From Hydnum rufescens UP504 (Eukaryota > Basidiomycota > Agaricomycetes > Cantharellales > Hydnaceae), in assembly GCA_014904985.1 (NCBI GenBank), contig MU129048.1:40659-104658 (forward strand): a stretch of 64,000 bases of DNA. Direction: 5' to 3'. This document shows, piece after piece, positions 44,741-55,425 of the stretch. The notes beneath the pieces are model-generated. The model searched no databases. It saw only the letters and a program-made list of their open reading frames with translations, and was not told where the DNA came from. A program made the translations under genes and the position numbers. How positions within the stretch are numbered: the stretch's first letter is position 1; the number at the start of each line of letters is the position of its first letter.

Positions 44741-46582
44741 TTGGGCTGGGAAGCAATCCAAGGCGATATCAATGGAACACACCCCATCATACAGGCGACG
44801 AGGCACCCATTCGCAGGCAACCAGGCCATGAAGTATGCAGAATACAACATGAGGCTAGAGGAAGCACTGGATGTGCAGCCACTCCCTAGAGTGGACACCG
44901 ACCCCCATGGCTTAGGTCTCTTCGCGCCAAGCTCAGATTTTGAGGAGCCTAGTGGAGATGCCAGCTTTGACCCCTCTCGCGGTCTGAAAGCAGGCCCCGG
45001 CTCTATTATAAATCTGCCAGCCTGGCCCACTCCTCCCTCTGATCAGACGAGACTGGGGAACTCATCCATGTATTGGGCCTCATCCATCAACCTTGACATG
45101 TCCCCATTGACGTGGCAGGACGTCCCCTCCATGACTCAACGCCCAGGGAGTCAGCCACCCCCATGCCGAACCCTCGTAATCAGCTTGCAGTCCTCTCGCA
45201 ATGGGTCTCCATGCTGGGGAAGGATTGAGGAACGTCCTTTGGACCCCTTTGAAGTCACAGGCTCCAATAGGAGAACCCATGGGATCTTGGGAGATGGGGC
45301 CCATAGTTGGATGCCCCATGGGGAGACATCCTAGTGGAGAATCCCCCACACTTTGACCTCCAGGCCCTTCTCATGCCCACTCACCCCTAACCAATTACCT
45401 GATCGGACAAGCAAACGCTGCGGGCGAAGGGATCGAGTACCCCAGTGGTGCTTGGGACTCAGTCACAGATACCCCCACCTTGCCAGCCCTGGGAGCCACA
45501 AGGGCCCGCGACTACTACACGAACCTAGTCAAGGCGGCCCCATTCTCCCTCTCCTGCACCCTCTTCCCTCGCAATCCTGTGAGCCTTGCTCCATCGGAAC
45601 TGGCGGGGCCCTCCGCCATCCCTATGTCCTCCCAAAGCTCCTCCCAGAAGGAAGGTCATGAACCTCCCACAGAGAACTCCAAGGGCAAGAGCCCCAGCCC
45701 CCTCCTCCTCCTCACTCAGCTAGCTCAAAGGAAGGCAGAGGCGGGCTGCCAGATGATGACAGCGGACCCAGGAAAGGAGGAGGAGGCCCAGGATGAGGAG
45801 GTCCAGACCCTAGGTCCCCTTCCAATGGAGGATCCCCAGGCCCAGGCAGTCCCCCTGGCCCTCCTGGCCCTCCTGGCCCCCTGGGACCCCCGGGACCACC
45901 TGGAGTGTCGTCCAATGCTCCCCCACCAGGCATGACCTGGGACAACCAGCTGAAATGGACAGCAGTGCCAGAATGGGATGGCGATCAGGAGACAGCAATC
46001 GATTGGCTCTACAAGTGTAGCAATCTCGTGAGTTTGGGCCCAGCTGTGGAAAGCCAGATAGCACAGATAGCCACCTTCTGGTTCAGAGGAGCCATTGCCA
46101 CTGCCTGGCAAGCTCATTTGGTTCCAGTCAAGCACTCCATCCTGCAGTCCTGGGATAATCTACGGGAATGGGTATTACACCATTATCTCGGAGAGGCTTG
46201 GTATACAGCCCAGTGACTCAAGTATAATGAGGGGACTTTCCGTAGTGGGGATCACCCCGATGAATCGCCTGCTGAATATATACAGTGGTGCATCCTCCTT
46301 TCCCACATCTTCCTGCGCTTCACCCCCAATAGCCCTGAGGAAACAGTGTCAGTAATGAACAACACCCCCGCAGAATGGGACGTCATACTGAGATGGAGTG
46401 ACAGACCCCCGATTGAATCAGTCCTAATGTACACCAAACAATTCGAGGCAACATTAGTAATGCAATGGAGGTCCTCGCAACACTATCGATGCCACCAGGA
46501 ATCAAAGAATTCCAAGAGAGCAAATTTCATCACGCAGGAGGATGCAGCAGAGAGGAGTGACCAGGAATCACTGCACTCTTAA
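44741..46582 (+). pseudogene. Gypsy Gag
   Basis: Two main frames: 44741-45334 (197 codons, LEEALDVQPLPRVDTDPHG) and the capsid part from 45905, joined by a Pro/Gly-rich linker. The linker around 45836-45915 reads a collagen-like GPPGPPGPPG run, common in basidiomycete gypsy Gag. The capsid reads MTWDNQLKWTAVPEWDGDQE, IDWLYKCSNL, ATFWFRGAIATAWQAHL and, after a TGA at 46214-46216, ESPAEYIQWCILLSHIFL. The TGA lies where CGA would be expected. Gag would build the particle shell. Confidence 0.7.
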
Positions 46583-46648
46583 TACAGCGATGATCTGGAG
46601 GGAGCTTTTTGGTACTCTAGCGAGGAAGCAGAAGGAGGAAAGGCTTCC

Positions 46649-47532
46649 TTGATGGCATTGAACATCGGGAAGCACCCAGGTGGTAAATCCTACCAATCAC
46701 CACGTCATGCCTATCCCCAGGAAAGAAGAGCAGACAATGCCAAAAAGACGTACCCTTATCCTCGGGATGACACAGTAGTCAGCCACCATAAACCTGGTCA
46801 GAAGTGTTCCATGTGTGGTAGTGAGAAACACTGGGTGAGGGACTGCAAACACTTTGGGGTGTATTCCAATTGTTTAGAAAGGAGAACACTTAAGAAGGAG
46901 CATAGACGCTACGAGATGCCCAGTTACAAAGCAGCCTACTCAGCTATGGTGGATGCTATGCAGAATTTTTAGATTCAGAGCAGATGAAGCCAGCTTCGCC
47001 GTCTTGCTCCCTTGTACCCTATAGAAGGTCCCCCTATATAACGACACATACAAACCTGTTGCATAATGTAAATGTGGCCATGGGTAATATACTACTTCCC
47101 CCTCCTGTAAGATCCTTCTTGGACCCACCAAGAAAGCCGCCCAATAGACAGCATTCTCATGACCCTGAGGCTGCGAATCAGCAATTCATAGCAGCAGCCA
47201 CGACGTCAGGGCCGGGGGAGAATGAACCCCCAGGATTACCTAAGGCACCAAATGATCTTCCAGTGAAGGTTATTTGTTGCCTCAAGGCTAGAACTACACC
47301 CCCAGGGAAATCGGCTCTCAGCATCATGGCACTCAGTGTGTATGGGGGCCATCTGGGGTCACTCTCGGGTCCGCAAGTGCAGCTACGACTGGATTCGGGT
47401 GTGGACATCACTCTGATATCGGAGGAATGCTATAAAGCCCTGGAACGCCGCCCAAAATTACAGAAAGGAATGAAACTCAGCCTTTTTGAGCTCACCAATC
47501 AAGCGAAAATCCTAGGCTATGTGAGTCTCTGA
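46649..47532 (+). pseudogene. Gypsy zinc knuckle and aspartic protease
   Basis: The frame at 46649-46972 contains a CX2CX4HX4C knuckle, CSMCGSEKHWVRDC (46805-46846). After a TAG at 46970 a new frame (46984-47532) leads to the protease: SIMALSVYGGHLGSL, then VQLRLDSGVDITLISEECY with Asp-Ser-Gly at 47392-47400, and a TGA at 47530. Protease cleaves the polyprotein in the particle. The active-site motif is intact. Confidence 0.75.
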
Positions 47533-47736
47533 GTCTTCATGCCCACAATGGACAGCTGAATGCTAGAGTTCGTCGAAGAAGCCTACGTGATACCGGGAAT
47601 GAACATTCCAGTGCTGCTAGGAGAGGACTTCCAGGTCAACTACGAGGTCTCCATACTGAGATCGGCGCAAGGAATGTGTCTGTCAATCAACCAGCCAGGG
47701 GAATGATTCAATGTCCCAGCTCACTCGACTCCCTCT

Positions 47737-48657
47737 TTGACCGAAGATTTTCAGGTCCAACCCCATCATCCCCCAGAAGTAAGAAATCGTGCCGCATACT
47801 TGGCTGCTTCCAGAAACCCCAGCGACACACAAAAAAGCAGGACTCCCACGACGTGTTTACTGCAAGCGACCGCAGACGTGAAGATTCATGCAGGGTGGGT
47901 CGCCAGGGTTCCCATGGAAGGCCCAACTGCAGGTTGTGATGAATGGTTCATGGAGAGAGTCATACTCCCCACCTGTGACAGAAGCTTCCTAGCTGCCCCT
48001 TCAACACTGGTCAAGTCAAAGGAACTCATACTAGCAGTAGCTAACATGTCCCCCTCCATGGAATGGATCTGGAAGGGTGACATATTAGGCATCTTACATG
48101 ACCCAGAGCAATACCTCAATAGCGCCAAGGATGATGAGCAAACACAGCATTTGAAGGCCTATGCCCAGGTAGTGCAGAAGATCGCCAGGGGATCGCTAGG
48201 AGATAGGGATTTGTCAGATCAAGCATTGGCAAAGTTGCGAGCACTGGAGATTCCTCCCAAACCTGATGAACCTGAGGAACTGTGGGGCCCTAAGACATCA
48301 GAGCCCACAGACCCAACTACGTATGACTCCAAGAGACTGGAGGAGCTCATCAACATAGCTCTGGATGCTCCCCCAGATATAAAGGTGAAGACCTTGAAAT
48401 TGATCAGGAAGCATATCCATGTGTTCAGGTTTGATGATCACCTGGGAACCCTCAAAACGATCGCCAAGATCCATATGAAAGAGGAAGCTCACCCAGTTTC
48501 CATGCCCATGTACAGGGCTTCGCCAGCAAAAAGGCAGGTGATTGATGAGCAGATGGACAAGTGGATTTGCCAGGAGGTGGTAGAACCTTTGAAAAGTCCC
48601 TGGGCTGCCCCTGTAGTTATAGCATACTGGAATGGGACACCTTGGTCAGTCATCTAA
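47737..48657 (+). pseudogene. Gypsy reverse transcriptase, N-terminal part only
   Basis: A 306-codon frame covers the protease-RT linker and the first RT motifs: ELINIALDAPPDIKVKTL, HVFRFDDHLGTLKTIAKIHM, VSMPMYRASPAKRQVIDEQM, EVVEPLKSPWAAPVVIAYWN. The last block is the start of the RT fingers, where relatives usually have YRNG; Trp for Arg fits CGG to TGG. The frame then enters the hairpin C repeat and stops at 48655. The catalytic YxDD region is missing. Confidence 0.8.
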
Positions 48658-48860
48658 GCCTACCTAGTTAGGTACCACTTTTGGGGCAGATAATGGTACC
48701 TAAGTAGGTCCCATCACTATTCCGGCTGAAATGGCCATTTTACAGTCTGCACCTTCTGGCCCAGAGTTGGCCGAAATGGCTGAAAATTGGCTGAATCTGG
48801 GACTTAGAGAACCTCAGACTTGCAGTGGGCCATATGGGCATATCGGGGATAGTTCCATTT
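48640..48860 (+). repeat. Hairpin C terminal repeat (Z), left end of array
   Basis: It starts caccttggtcagtcatc and contains the hairpin taggtaccactttt...ggtaccta (48659-48706), then ggctgaaatggcc, gccgaaatggctgaaa and gccatatgggcatatcgggg. Copies: 38390-38614 (minus), 55178-55400 (plus) and 61880-61957 (minus). It cuts off the gypsy RT, so it marks the end of the element that carries the hairpin-intron array. Confidence 0.75.
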
Positions 48861-48983
48861 ATAATTATTTATATTATACATCCCCAGGTCATTGACTTGT
48901 TTATTTATTGATTTATTTATTTAAAATTCAATATACACCTTGGGCCTATATGCATCCCTCAAAATGAAAAAAAAAAATTTAAG

Positions 48984-49240
48984 TAGCACCACACACCCAT
49001 CCTAGCAGGTGTGTGGTACTGTCTATACAAATCAAAAAGAAAATACATGGACTACTTAGCAGCACCACACCTGCTTGGGCAGGTGTGGTACCATCACTCA
49101 AAATTAAAAAAATTCAAAAAAAAAACTAAGTAGCACCACACACCCGCTTGGGTGGGTGTGTGGTACTGTTGCTCAAAATTAAAAAAATTAAAAAAAAACT
49201 AAGTAGCACCACACACCCGCTTGGGCGGGTGTGTGGTACA
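48984..49240 (-). repeat. Four tandem A hairpins without B
   Basis: A palindromes at 48986-49020, 49063-49092, 49134-49166 and 49206-49239 recur every 71-77 bp, separated by A/T-rich spacers with actaagtagcacc. B hairpins and intron signals are absent here. On the minus strand this is the last part of the left arm of the array. Confidence 0.8.
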
Positions 49241-50260
49241 GGGGGCTGGGCTCAACGATTCACTGTTGGGCAGGTCGTTTGGACAAGTCACGGGTCACAG
49301 GTCATCATTTCAGGGGCTTGAATTTGAATCCTAAAATAATAGCATACATTCATAAAAAAAATTTTCAAAGTGACACAAAGGAGCAGCTTAGGCTGCTCCT
49401 TCCACGCCACTGTAGATATAGAAAATACAATAAAAATACCTTGTAGTACCACACACCCACCGAAGCAGGTGTGTGGTACTCATTTTGGCTCGTGGTTGCA
49501 GGTTCTTGGATTGAGTTGCAGGTGGCTGCGCACATCGGTTTTCCATTAGTGTTCTTGTTGGGTGGGGTTTCGTGCATCGAGGGGAGACCTAGAATAATCA
49601 ATAAAACATTAGTTTGAAAAAAAAAAAACAGAGGCAGCACCCAAAGAGCAGCTACTGCTGCTCTTTGGGCACCATTGTACAAGAAACTCATGAGCTATTA
49701 CCACACACCCGCTGCAGCGGGTGTGTGGTACCATATTTCATCTGTCATTGCGTATGTGTGGGTGTTCGGGTGCTGGGCTCTTGGATCAGGTTGCTTGTGG
49801 GTGGCTGCGCACATCCCTTTTTTCTGTGGGGGGTTTTCATGCTGGGAGGTGGATTAATCAGTAAATAACACGTTAATTTTTTAAAAAAAAACAAAGGAAG
49901 CACCAAAAGAGCAGCTTCTGCTGCTCTTTTGGTGCTTTCCTACATCCTATAATTGAAAACTTACAAGGTATTACCACACACCTGCTGCAGCGGGTGTGTG
50001 GTATGTGATTTCATCAATCGTCATGTTCAGGGGGCGGGCACTCTGGGCTTGGGTGACTGCGCATACTGGAGGCTCATCCGTGTGCTTGTCGGGTGGGTTT
50101 TCACATAGAGAACAACAAATAATAATACATTAGTAAAAAAAAGAAAACAGAGGTGCCAAAAGAGCAGCTTCTGCTGCTCTTTTGGCACCAGTGGGATTAG
50201 AGACGTACCTAATACTACCACACACCCACCATAGTGGGTGTGTGGTTCACATGGCCACTC
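49240..50260 (-). repeat. Hairpin-intron array, minus-strand units, block 1
   Basis: A hairpins at 49446-49480, 49699-49730, 49972-50003 and 50216-50247 alternate with B hairpins at 49370-49410, 49633-49673, 49898-49937 and 50152-50190. On the minus strand each B lies in a predicted GT-AG intron: 49331-49439 (5' GTATTT, 3' ATTTTAG), about 49589-49687 (3' ATTCTAG) and 49842-49964 (5' GTAAGT, 3' CTCCCAG). The 50.15-kb unit has 5' GTACGT (at 50208) but a lost 3' site. Branch-like ACTAA or ATTAAC precedes the 3' sites. The exons are rich in A and C and carry no long frame on that strand. The A palindrome at 49699-49730 is perfect over 32 bp. Confidence 0.85.
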
Positions 50261-51611
50261 GGGTGGCATGTGGCCACCTCCCATGGTTTCGTTTGGCATT
50301 GTTTCATTGGGTATGGCGTCGTGCAGTTTGGCGCGGTTTTGTTTGGCTGGGTCTGTTTGGTTGGGTTTCATTTGGCATGTTCATGGTTCAAAAAGAAGAG
50401 AGAGATTATTCCTTAAAAGGTTCAGACTGTACTACGGGTTATTCAAGTATCGCATGACCAGGTCCCAATCTGGATGATTGGTTAATGCACTTCTATGAAT
50501 TGGGATCCTCGCCTCCTGCCTTCTTAAACTCTCAACCCCCACCAACCCAGAGGTCAATCCATCCAATCGCTGAGGTCTAGTTGAAGGATTTGGGATGGAT
50601 TTGACAAGATGAAGGTGAAGATGAGATGATGGATTATGATACAATGTCCTTATCGACAATACATTGCGCAGGGTGTGGCTTGAAGTGGATGATGACTTCC
50701 AGGCACATGTGACCAGGAAATTAGCAGGAAGGCAGAACAGGCAAAAGAGGAAGAAAGAAGGCTGATGCTTGTCGCAGCTGCGTATAGTGGATGACTTTAT
50801 GGGCTTATTGAAACCATCAAGCAGATTCTCAGTGAATGCTACAGGCAAGAGGGTTGGCAAATCACACAGAGGGAAGCGCCACAAAGTTTATCGTCGAGAT
50901 TTACTTGATAAGCATTGGATCCTTACCATGCTCCCAAGAGACTGACCTGGTCAAACAACGAAGAGGCTTGGCATATGCCAACAGGTTTGCTTACCCTCGA
51001 CAACTTTTCTCCCCCCATCATCCTCACCTCGTACAGTTCCTGAGCCTCCTGCCCCTACCCCTGCCAATCCTCCCTGTTTCCGTCATGCCTTTATGCTGTC
51101 ATTTCTTTGCCTGCCCCCGTCAATACTCCTGCCTTCTCGCCAGCCCCCACTGTGGCTGTGTTTACCCATCGTGCCTCCTGCCCCTGTGTGCCTCCTGCCC
51201 CGCGTGCCTTCTCCCTGCTCCCACTGTGCCTCCTGCTCCCGCTGTGCCTCCTGCTCGCTGTGCTGCACCCCGCTGTGCCATCCTGCTCACTGTGCCTACT
51301 GCTCCTACTGTCCCCTGCCATATCTCCAACTCCCTCTTGCCATCACGATGATGATGATGATTGATCTTGTGAGTTTGAAGACCTCGGATTAGGACAAGGA
51401 GAGAGATTTACTGGAACTGTTTGTCATTTTAACCAACTGACTGTAACCCCAGCGGTGGGAAACTCAGTTTGGTCCATTGCAGAGAAATGCATGATGAAGG
51501 TGCTGGCTGTCTCAAGGGGAATGGAATGGCTGGCTCTCACCCTCAATCCACCCATCCCAGGGAGGCACCAATTCATCTTGGGATCAAAGGCCCCAGAAGT
51601 CCAACAAGGCC
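50261..51611 (+). pseudogene. Low-complexity coding-like relic
   Basis: On the plus strand, 50720-50890 reads QEISRKAEQAKEEERRLMLV and LIETIKQILSECYRQEGWQI, a possible coiled coil broken by stops. At 51090-51360 comes a Pro/Cys/Leu-rich repeat built of tgcctcctgctcc-like units, ending in gat repeats (HDDDDD). At 51400-51650 follows TGTVCHFNQLTVTPAVGNS and FILGSKAPEVQQGPGG. These may be parts of one decayed gene. No family is recognised. Confidence 0.3.
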
Positions 51612-51826
51612 CAGGGGGCAGCCTGAGTCAGCCATATAGAGGGCCTTAAAAGGAGGGGACATGTTGATGACTTAGGTAGGCTAAATGGCTGAAATCAAGT
51701 TGATGTCAAGTGATGATCAAAAAGCTGAATTTGACCAACTGGCATTACAATTTGGACAATATTTTGACATCAAGCAATGTCAAGTGCCTCATTTATGGGC
51801 ACTTTGCAAAATCCCAGTCAACAAAA
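51612..51826 (+). repeat. Repeat W, copy 2
   Basis: It is the inverted counterpart of 24566-24800: gtcagccatatagagggcc, gttgatgtcaagtgatgatc and gtgcctcatttatgggc are recognisable in reverse complement there. It may be a transposon terminus next to the foldback that follows. Confidence 0.6.
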
Positions 51827-51863
51827 TTAATAATTAATATTACAACCAGATAATATGTATAAT

Positions 51864-54800
51864 AAAAATGCGCCTAAATGCGGTATCAGATAGCCCAATG
51901 GGATGGGTGCAATTAGGCAATATGCCCATTAATTATACAGTATTTCCTATTTTAAAAAAATGCCTAAATGCGAAATTGGATGAAGTGCATCCAAAGAATT
52001 TAGGCATCCAGCCCAATGGGGCCCAGGACCAAGGGGGGTGCCTGGGATAGATGGATGGCCTCTAAGGGACCCCAATAGAGTGAAAAATCAGGCCAGGGCC
52101 ATGATTTAGTGCCTGAAAATGAGAAGCATGTAAAAACATCACCAGAACCAGCCGGAATTGCGAGAAATAAGCGCTGGGCGGATCGCTCTTAAATTTGGCA
52201 TGTGATTAGAGATTCCGCACTCAAATCATATAAAATTTCAGCCAAATTCATGCATAGGTATGGAGATATGAAGGAAACAAGTCTGGACATTAAAAATTCA
52301 TTTCCTCCTCAGAAAATAGCTGGGGACTTGAAAATTGCACAGAGCATAAGGACACAATGTACCTCAATTATGTGCAAAACATCAGCCCAATCTAGCTACT
52401 TTAAGGGAGTGAACTGACAATAGGTACCAGAAGCACTGGAAACTTGCCAAAAATGTAAGGAGTGCAAGGATCACTCTGAAAATTTGGCATGTGATTAGAT
52501 ACTGTTTACAAAGACCATATCAAAATTTCAAGCCAGATCGTAACTCGAAGGTACAGAGATATGAGGGAAAACAGTTTAAACATTGAAAATCAATTTACTC
52601 CCCCACAGACAAGGTATGGACTTGAAATTAGACATGGGTTATGATCATATAATTAAATAGCCATGTGCCAAAAATCAGCATATTCTGTTTACTTCCTAGA
52701 CATTCACTCCCTTTCAGGCAACAAAGAACAACAAGCTACTATGAATTAATGTTAACACTTTAAATTACACCCAAAATAGGTGGAATAGGCTTATAATTTA
52801 TAGGCCCTGACTGTTATCCAAAAATGGAATCAATTGGATGTGTGAAGTACTTAAATTTGAGGGGGAGGGGGAGGAGATCAAAAGTGAATTACATAAAGAA
52901 TGTAGCAGGGGGTGGCTCTGATATTAAACCACTGAGTTAATACATATATGGGGAGTGTAACATGCCAGTATTCACCCCAACTGACTCCATTTAGGCAGTG
53001 TTCCACAGGCCTCCCCGCCTAAACACAATTTCTCCCCAGAGCCTTCCTATCCATGTAATTCCCTGAAATGCACACTTGGGTCCATCCAAACACATCTATA
53101 GCATTCCTCAAAATTTCAGGATTTATAATCCAGTGTTAGAGTCTCCATAATTTTTCAAGTTTCACTGAGATACACCCTCAGTTGGGACACTTTCCAGATG
53201 CTCCAATCAACTTTGAATTTTTGTAGGTTCACACCTGCTCATCATTTGAGGCTCATCCCACATTTTCAGCCCATTCTGAGCACTTTTGACATGGTCACAT
53301 GACCAAGATCTTCCCTCCCCCTGTTCACTTCAGTCATCCAATTTGTGTTGGACTTTGTTTCATCTGTAGTAGTAGTTGTGTGACAGTGCATGATTCAATT
53401 TCAAAGGAGATTCCATGCAAAATTGATTGAGTTATTCAGAAACATTCTAGATCAATTCAATTTGGGGGTCAGAAAGCAAGTATTTAGTGGAAATACTGGC
53501 TGTTCTGACCCCCAAATTGAATTGATCTTAGAATGTTTCTTGAATAAACTCAATCAATATTGCATGGAAATCTCCTGAAATTTGAATCATGCACTGTCAC
53601 ACACTACTTACTACAGATGGAAAAAAGTCCACACAAATTGGATGACTGAGTGAAGCAGGGGGGGAGGGGAAGATCTTGGTCATGTGACAACATGTCAAAA
53701 GTGCTCCAGAATGGCTGAAATGTGGGATGAGCCTCAATATGAATGAGCAGGTGTGACCTACAAAATTCAAAGTGATTGGAGCTCTGGAAGATGTCCCAAC
53801 TGGAGGGTGTACTCAAGTGAACTTGAAATATTATGGGATCTAACACTGGAGTTATAAATCTGAAATTTTGAGGAATGCTATAGTGTGTTTTGGATGACCC
53901 AAGTGTGCATTTTCAGGGGAATTACATGGATAGAAGGCTCTGGGGAGGAAATTGTTGTTTAGGGGGGAGGCCTGTGGAACACTGCCTAAATGGAGGTCCA
54001 GTTGGGGTGATTATCTGGCATGTACACTACCCATATATGTATTATATGGTGTAATATCAGAGCCACCCTGCTCTCATCTTATGTAATCACTTTGATCTTC
54101 CTTCCCCCCCTCCCTCATTTAAGCTACTTCCACACATCCAATTGATTCCATTTTGGATACAGATCAGGGCTATAATATTATAAGTATTCCCTATTTTGGT
54201 GTATTGTTAAAGTGTTTACATTCATAGTAGCTTGTTGTTCTCTTTTTGCTGAAAAGGGAGTTGAATGTCTAGAAGTAAACAGAATATGCTGATTTTTGGC
54301 ACATGGCTAGTTAATTATATGGTCATAACCCATGTCTAATTTCAAGTCCATTACCTTGTCTGTGGGGGGAGTAATTGATTTTCAATGTTTAACTTGTTTC
54401 CCTCATATTCTGTACCTTCTGAGTAGATCTGGCTGAAATTTTGATATGGTCTTTGCCTAAACAGTATCTAGATCACATGCCAAAATTTCAGATGATCCTT
54501 GCACTCCTTACATTTTGCAATTTTCCAGTGCTTCTGGTACCTATTGTCCAGTTCACCTCTTAAGTAGCTAGATTGGGTGATGGTTTTGCACATAATTAGT
54601 AAACATTGTGTCCTTATGCTCTGTGCAAATTTTCAAGTCCCCAGCTATTTTTCTTGAGGAGAAATGAATTTTTAATTCCAGACTTGTTTCCTTCATATCT
54701 CCATAACCTATGCATGAATTTGGCTGAGATTTTGATATAATCTGCATAGAAGTAGCAATTAATAATGTAAAAAATTTCAGAATGATCTGCCTCAGTGGGT

Positions 54801-54950
54801 ATTTGGATGTACCTCATCCAATTCTGCATTTAGGCTTTTTTTTTAAAGGAATCATTGTATATGTTATTGGCTATGTCCAAAGTTATTATGGGAGTATCAT
54901 CTAATCACCCTTTTATATTGGTCTATCTAGTTAGTGCATTTAGGCATTTT
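51864..54950. mobile_element. Giant foldback element Y (about 3.1 kb palindrome)
   Basis: Two arms of about 1.5 kb are reverse complements of each other around about 53475. The ends are aaaaatgcgcctaaatgc at the left and gcatttaggcattttt at the right. The innermost arms (53392-53470 and 53490-53570) match almost base for base (gattcaatttcaaaggag / ctcctgaaatttgaatc). About 150 bp of the left arm (about 52010-52170) is missing on the right. Frames inside it (53390-53578 and others) are not genes. It sits inside the hairpin-intron array and is therefore later than that array. Confidence 0.85.
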
Positions 54951-54954
54951 TCAT

Positions 54955-55177
54955 GCAGCAGGTGGCTTGCCTTTGGAAACTGGGCAACTGCCGGTGTTGA
55001 GTCCCAGGTTCAATTTACCAGCAATTGCAGAAATTTTTTCTGTTTGCGCGACATCCACCACCTCGATCTACAAGTGCCCAGGACAAGCCACCACACCCCA
55101 GTATAGACTGGGGGTGTGTGTTAAGGTTATGGTTATTATGATCTTAGCTTACTCTAGTGCAAAAAGGGCAAGCCATC
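54955..55177 (+). repeat. Plus-strand hairpin-intron module, divergent
   Basis: A 3' splice-like CATGCAG (ends 54958) opens an exon with gcaactgccggtgttga, resembling the start of the right arm at 58608 (ggcaattgccggcgttga). It ends in an A-type hairpin (caccacaccccagtat...ggggtgtgtg, 55089-55120) followed by aag|gttatgg. A B half (tgcaaaaagggcaagc) is at about 55157-55173. This is the only plus-strand unit left of the centre, so it may be the right arm of a second, truncated array. Confidence 0.6.
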
Positions 55178-55400
55178 TGCACCTTGGTCAAGTCATCAAA
55201 GCTACCTAGTTAGGTACCACTTTCGGGGCAGATAATGTACCATAAGAGGTCCCCATCACTATTCTCGGCCGAAATGGCCATTTTTAAATTTCGTCGCACT
55301 CTGGCCCAGAGGTTGGCCGAAATGGCTGAAAATTGGCAGAAACTTGGCCGAAACTGGGAACTTAGAGAGAATCTCAGACTTGCAGGACAGCAGGCCATGC
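55178..55400 (+). repeat. Hairpin C terminal repeat (Z), internal copy, ending at gap
   Basis: caccttggtcaagtcatc, then the hairpin ttaggtaccactttcggggcag...gtacc (about 55207-55245), then ggccgaaatggcc repeats, parallel to 48640-48860. It keeps CpG where other copies have TpG. It runs into the 25-N gap. It may be the true left end of the right-hand element (55178-61957). Confidence 0.75.
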
Positions 55401-55425
55401 NNNNNNNNNNNNNNNNNNNNNNNNN
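55401..55425. other. Assembly gap (25 N)
   Basis: A fixed-length gap inside the Z repeat. Sequence after it (cggtgctcaccaacc) does not match the expected continuation in the copy at 48.8 kb. Confidence 0.95.

Larger units (their letters stand above)
42664..48657 (+). mobile_element. Ty3/gypsy retrotransposon, 3'-truncated
   Basis: The plus strand carries, in order, a leader frame, Gag, zinc knuckle, aspartic protease and the start of RT, as in gypsy. The coding part is interrupted by a solo LTR (43093-44475) and cut off within RT at about 48640, where the hairpin C repeat begins. RT palm, RNase H, integrase and 3' LTR are missing. Unlike the relics to the left, it keeps many CpG dinucleotides and an intact DSG protease motif, so it is younger or escaped mutation. 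Confidence 0.8.

Noticed and set aside
49365..50371. Minus-strand frames of 60-114 codons within the hairpin array
   Set aside because: They cross predicted introns and hairpins, differ between units, and have no conserved residues.
51083..51351. Cys/Pro-rich plus-strand frames as a small secreted cysteine-rich protein
   Set aside because: The sequence is a degenerate tgcctcctgctcc-type repeat, no signal peptide is evident, and several phases are open.
53390..53846. Frames in the centre of foldback Y
   Set aside because: They lie in the palindrome arms and are mirrored on the opposite strand.
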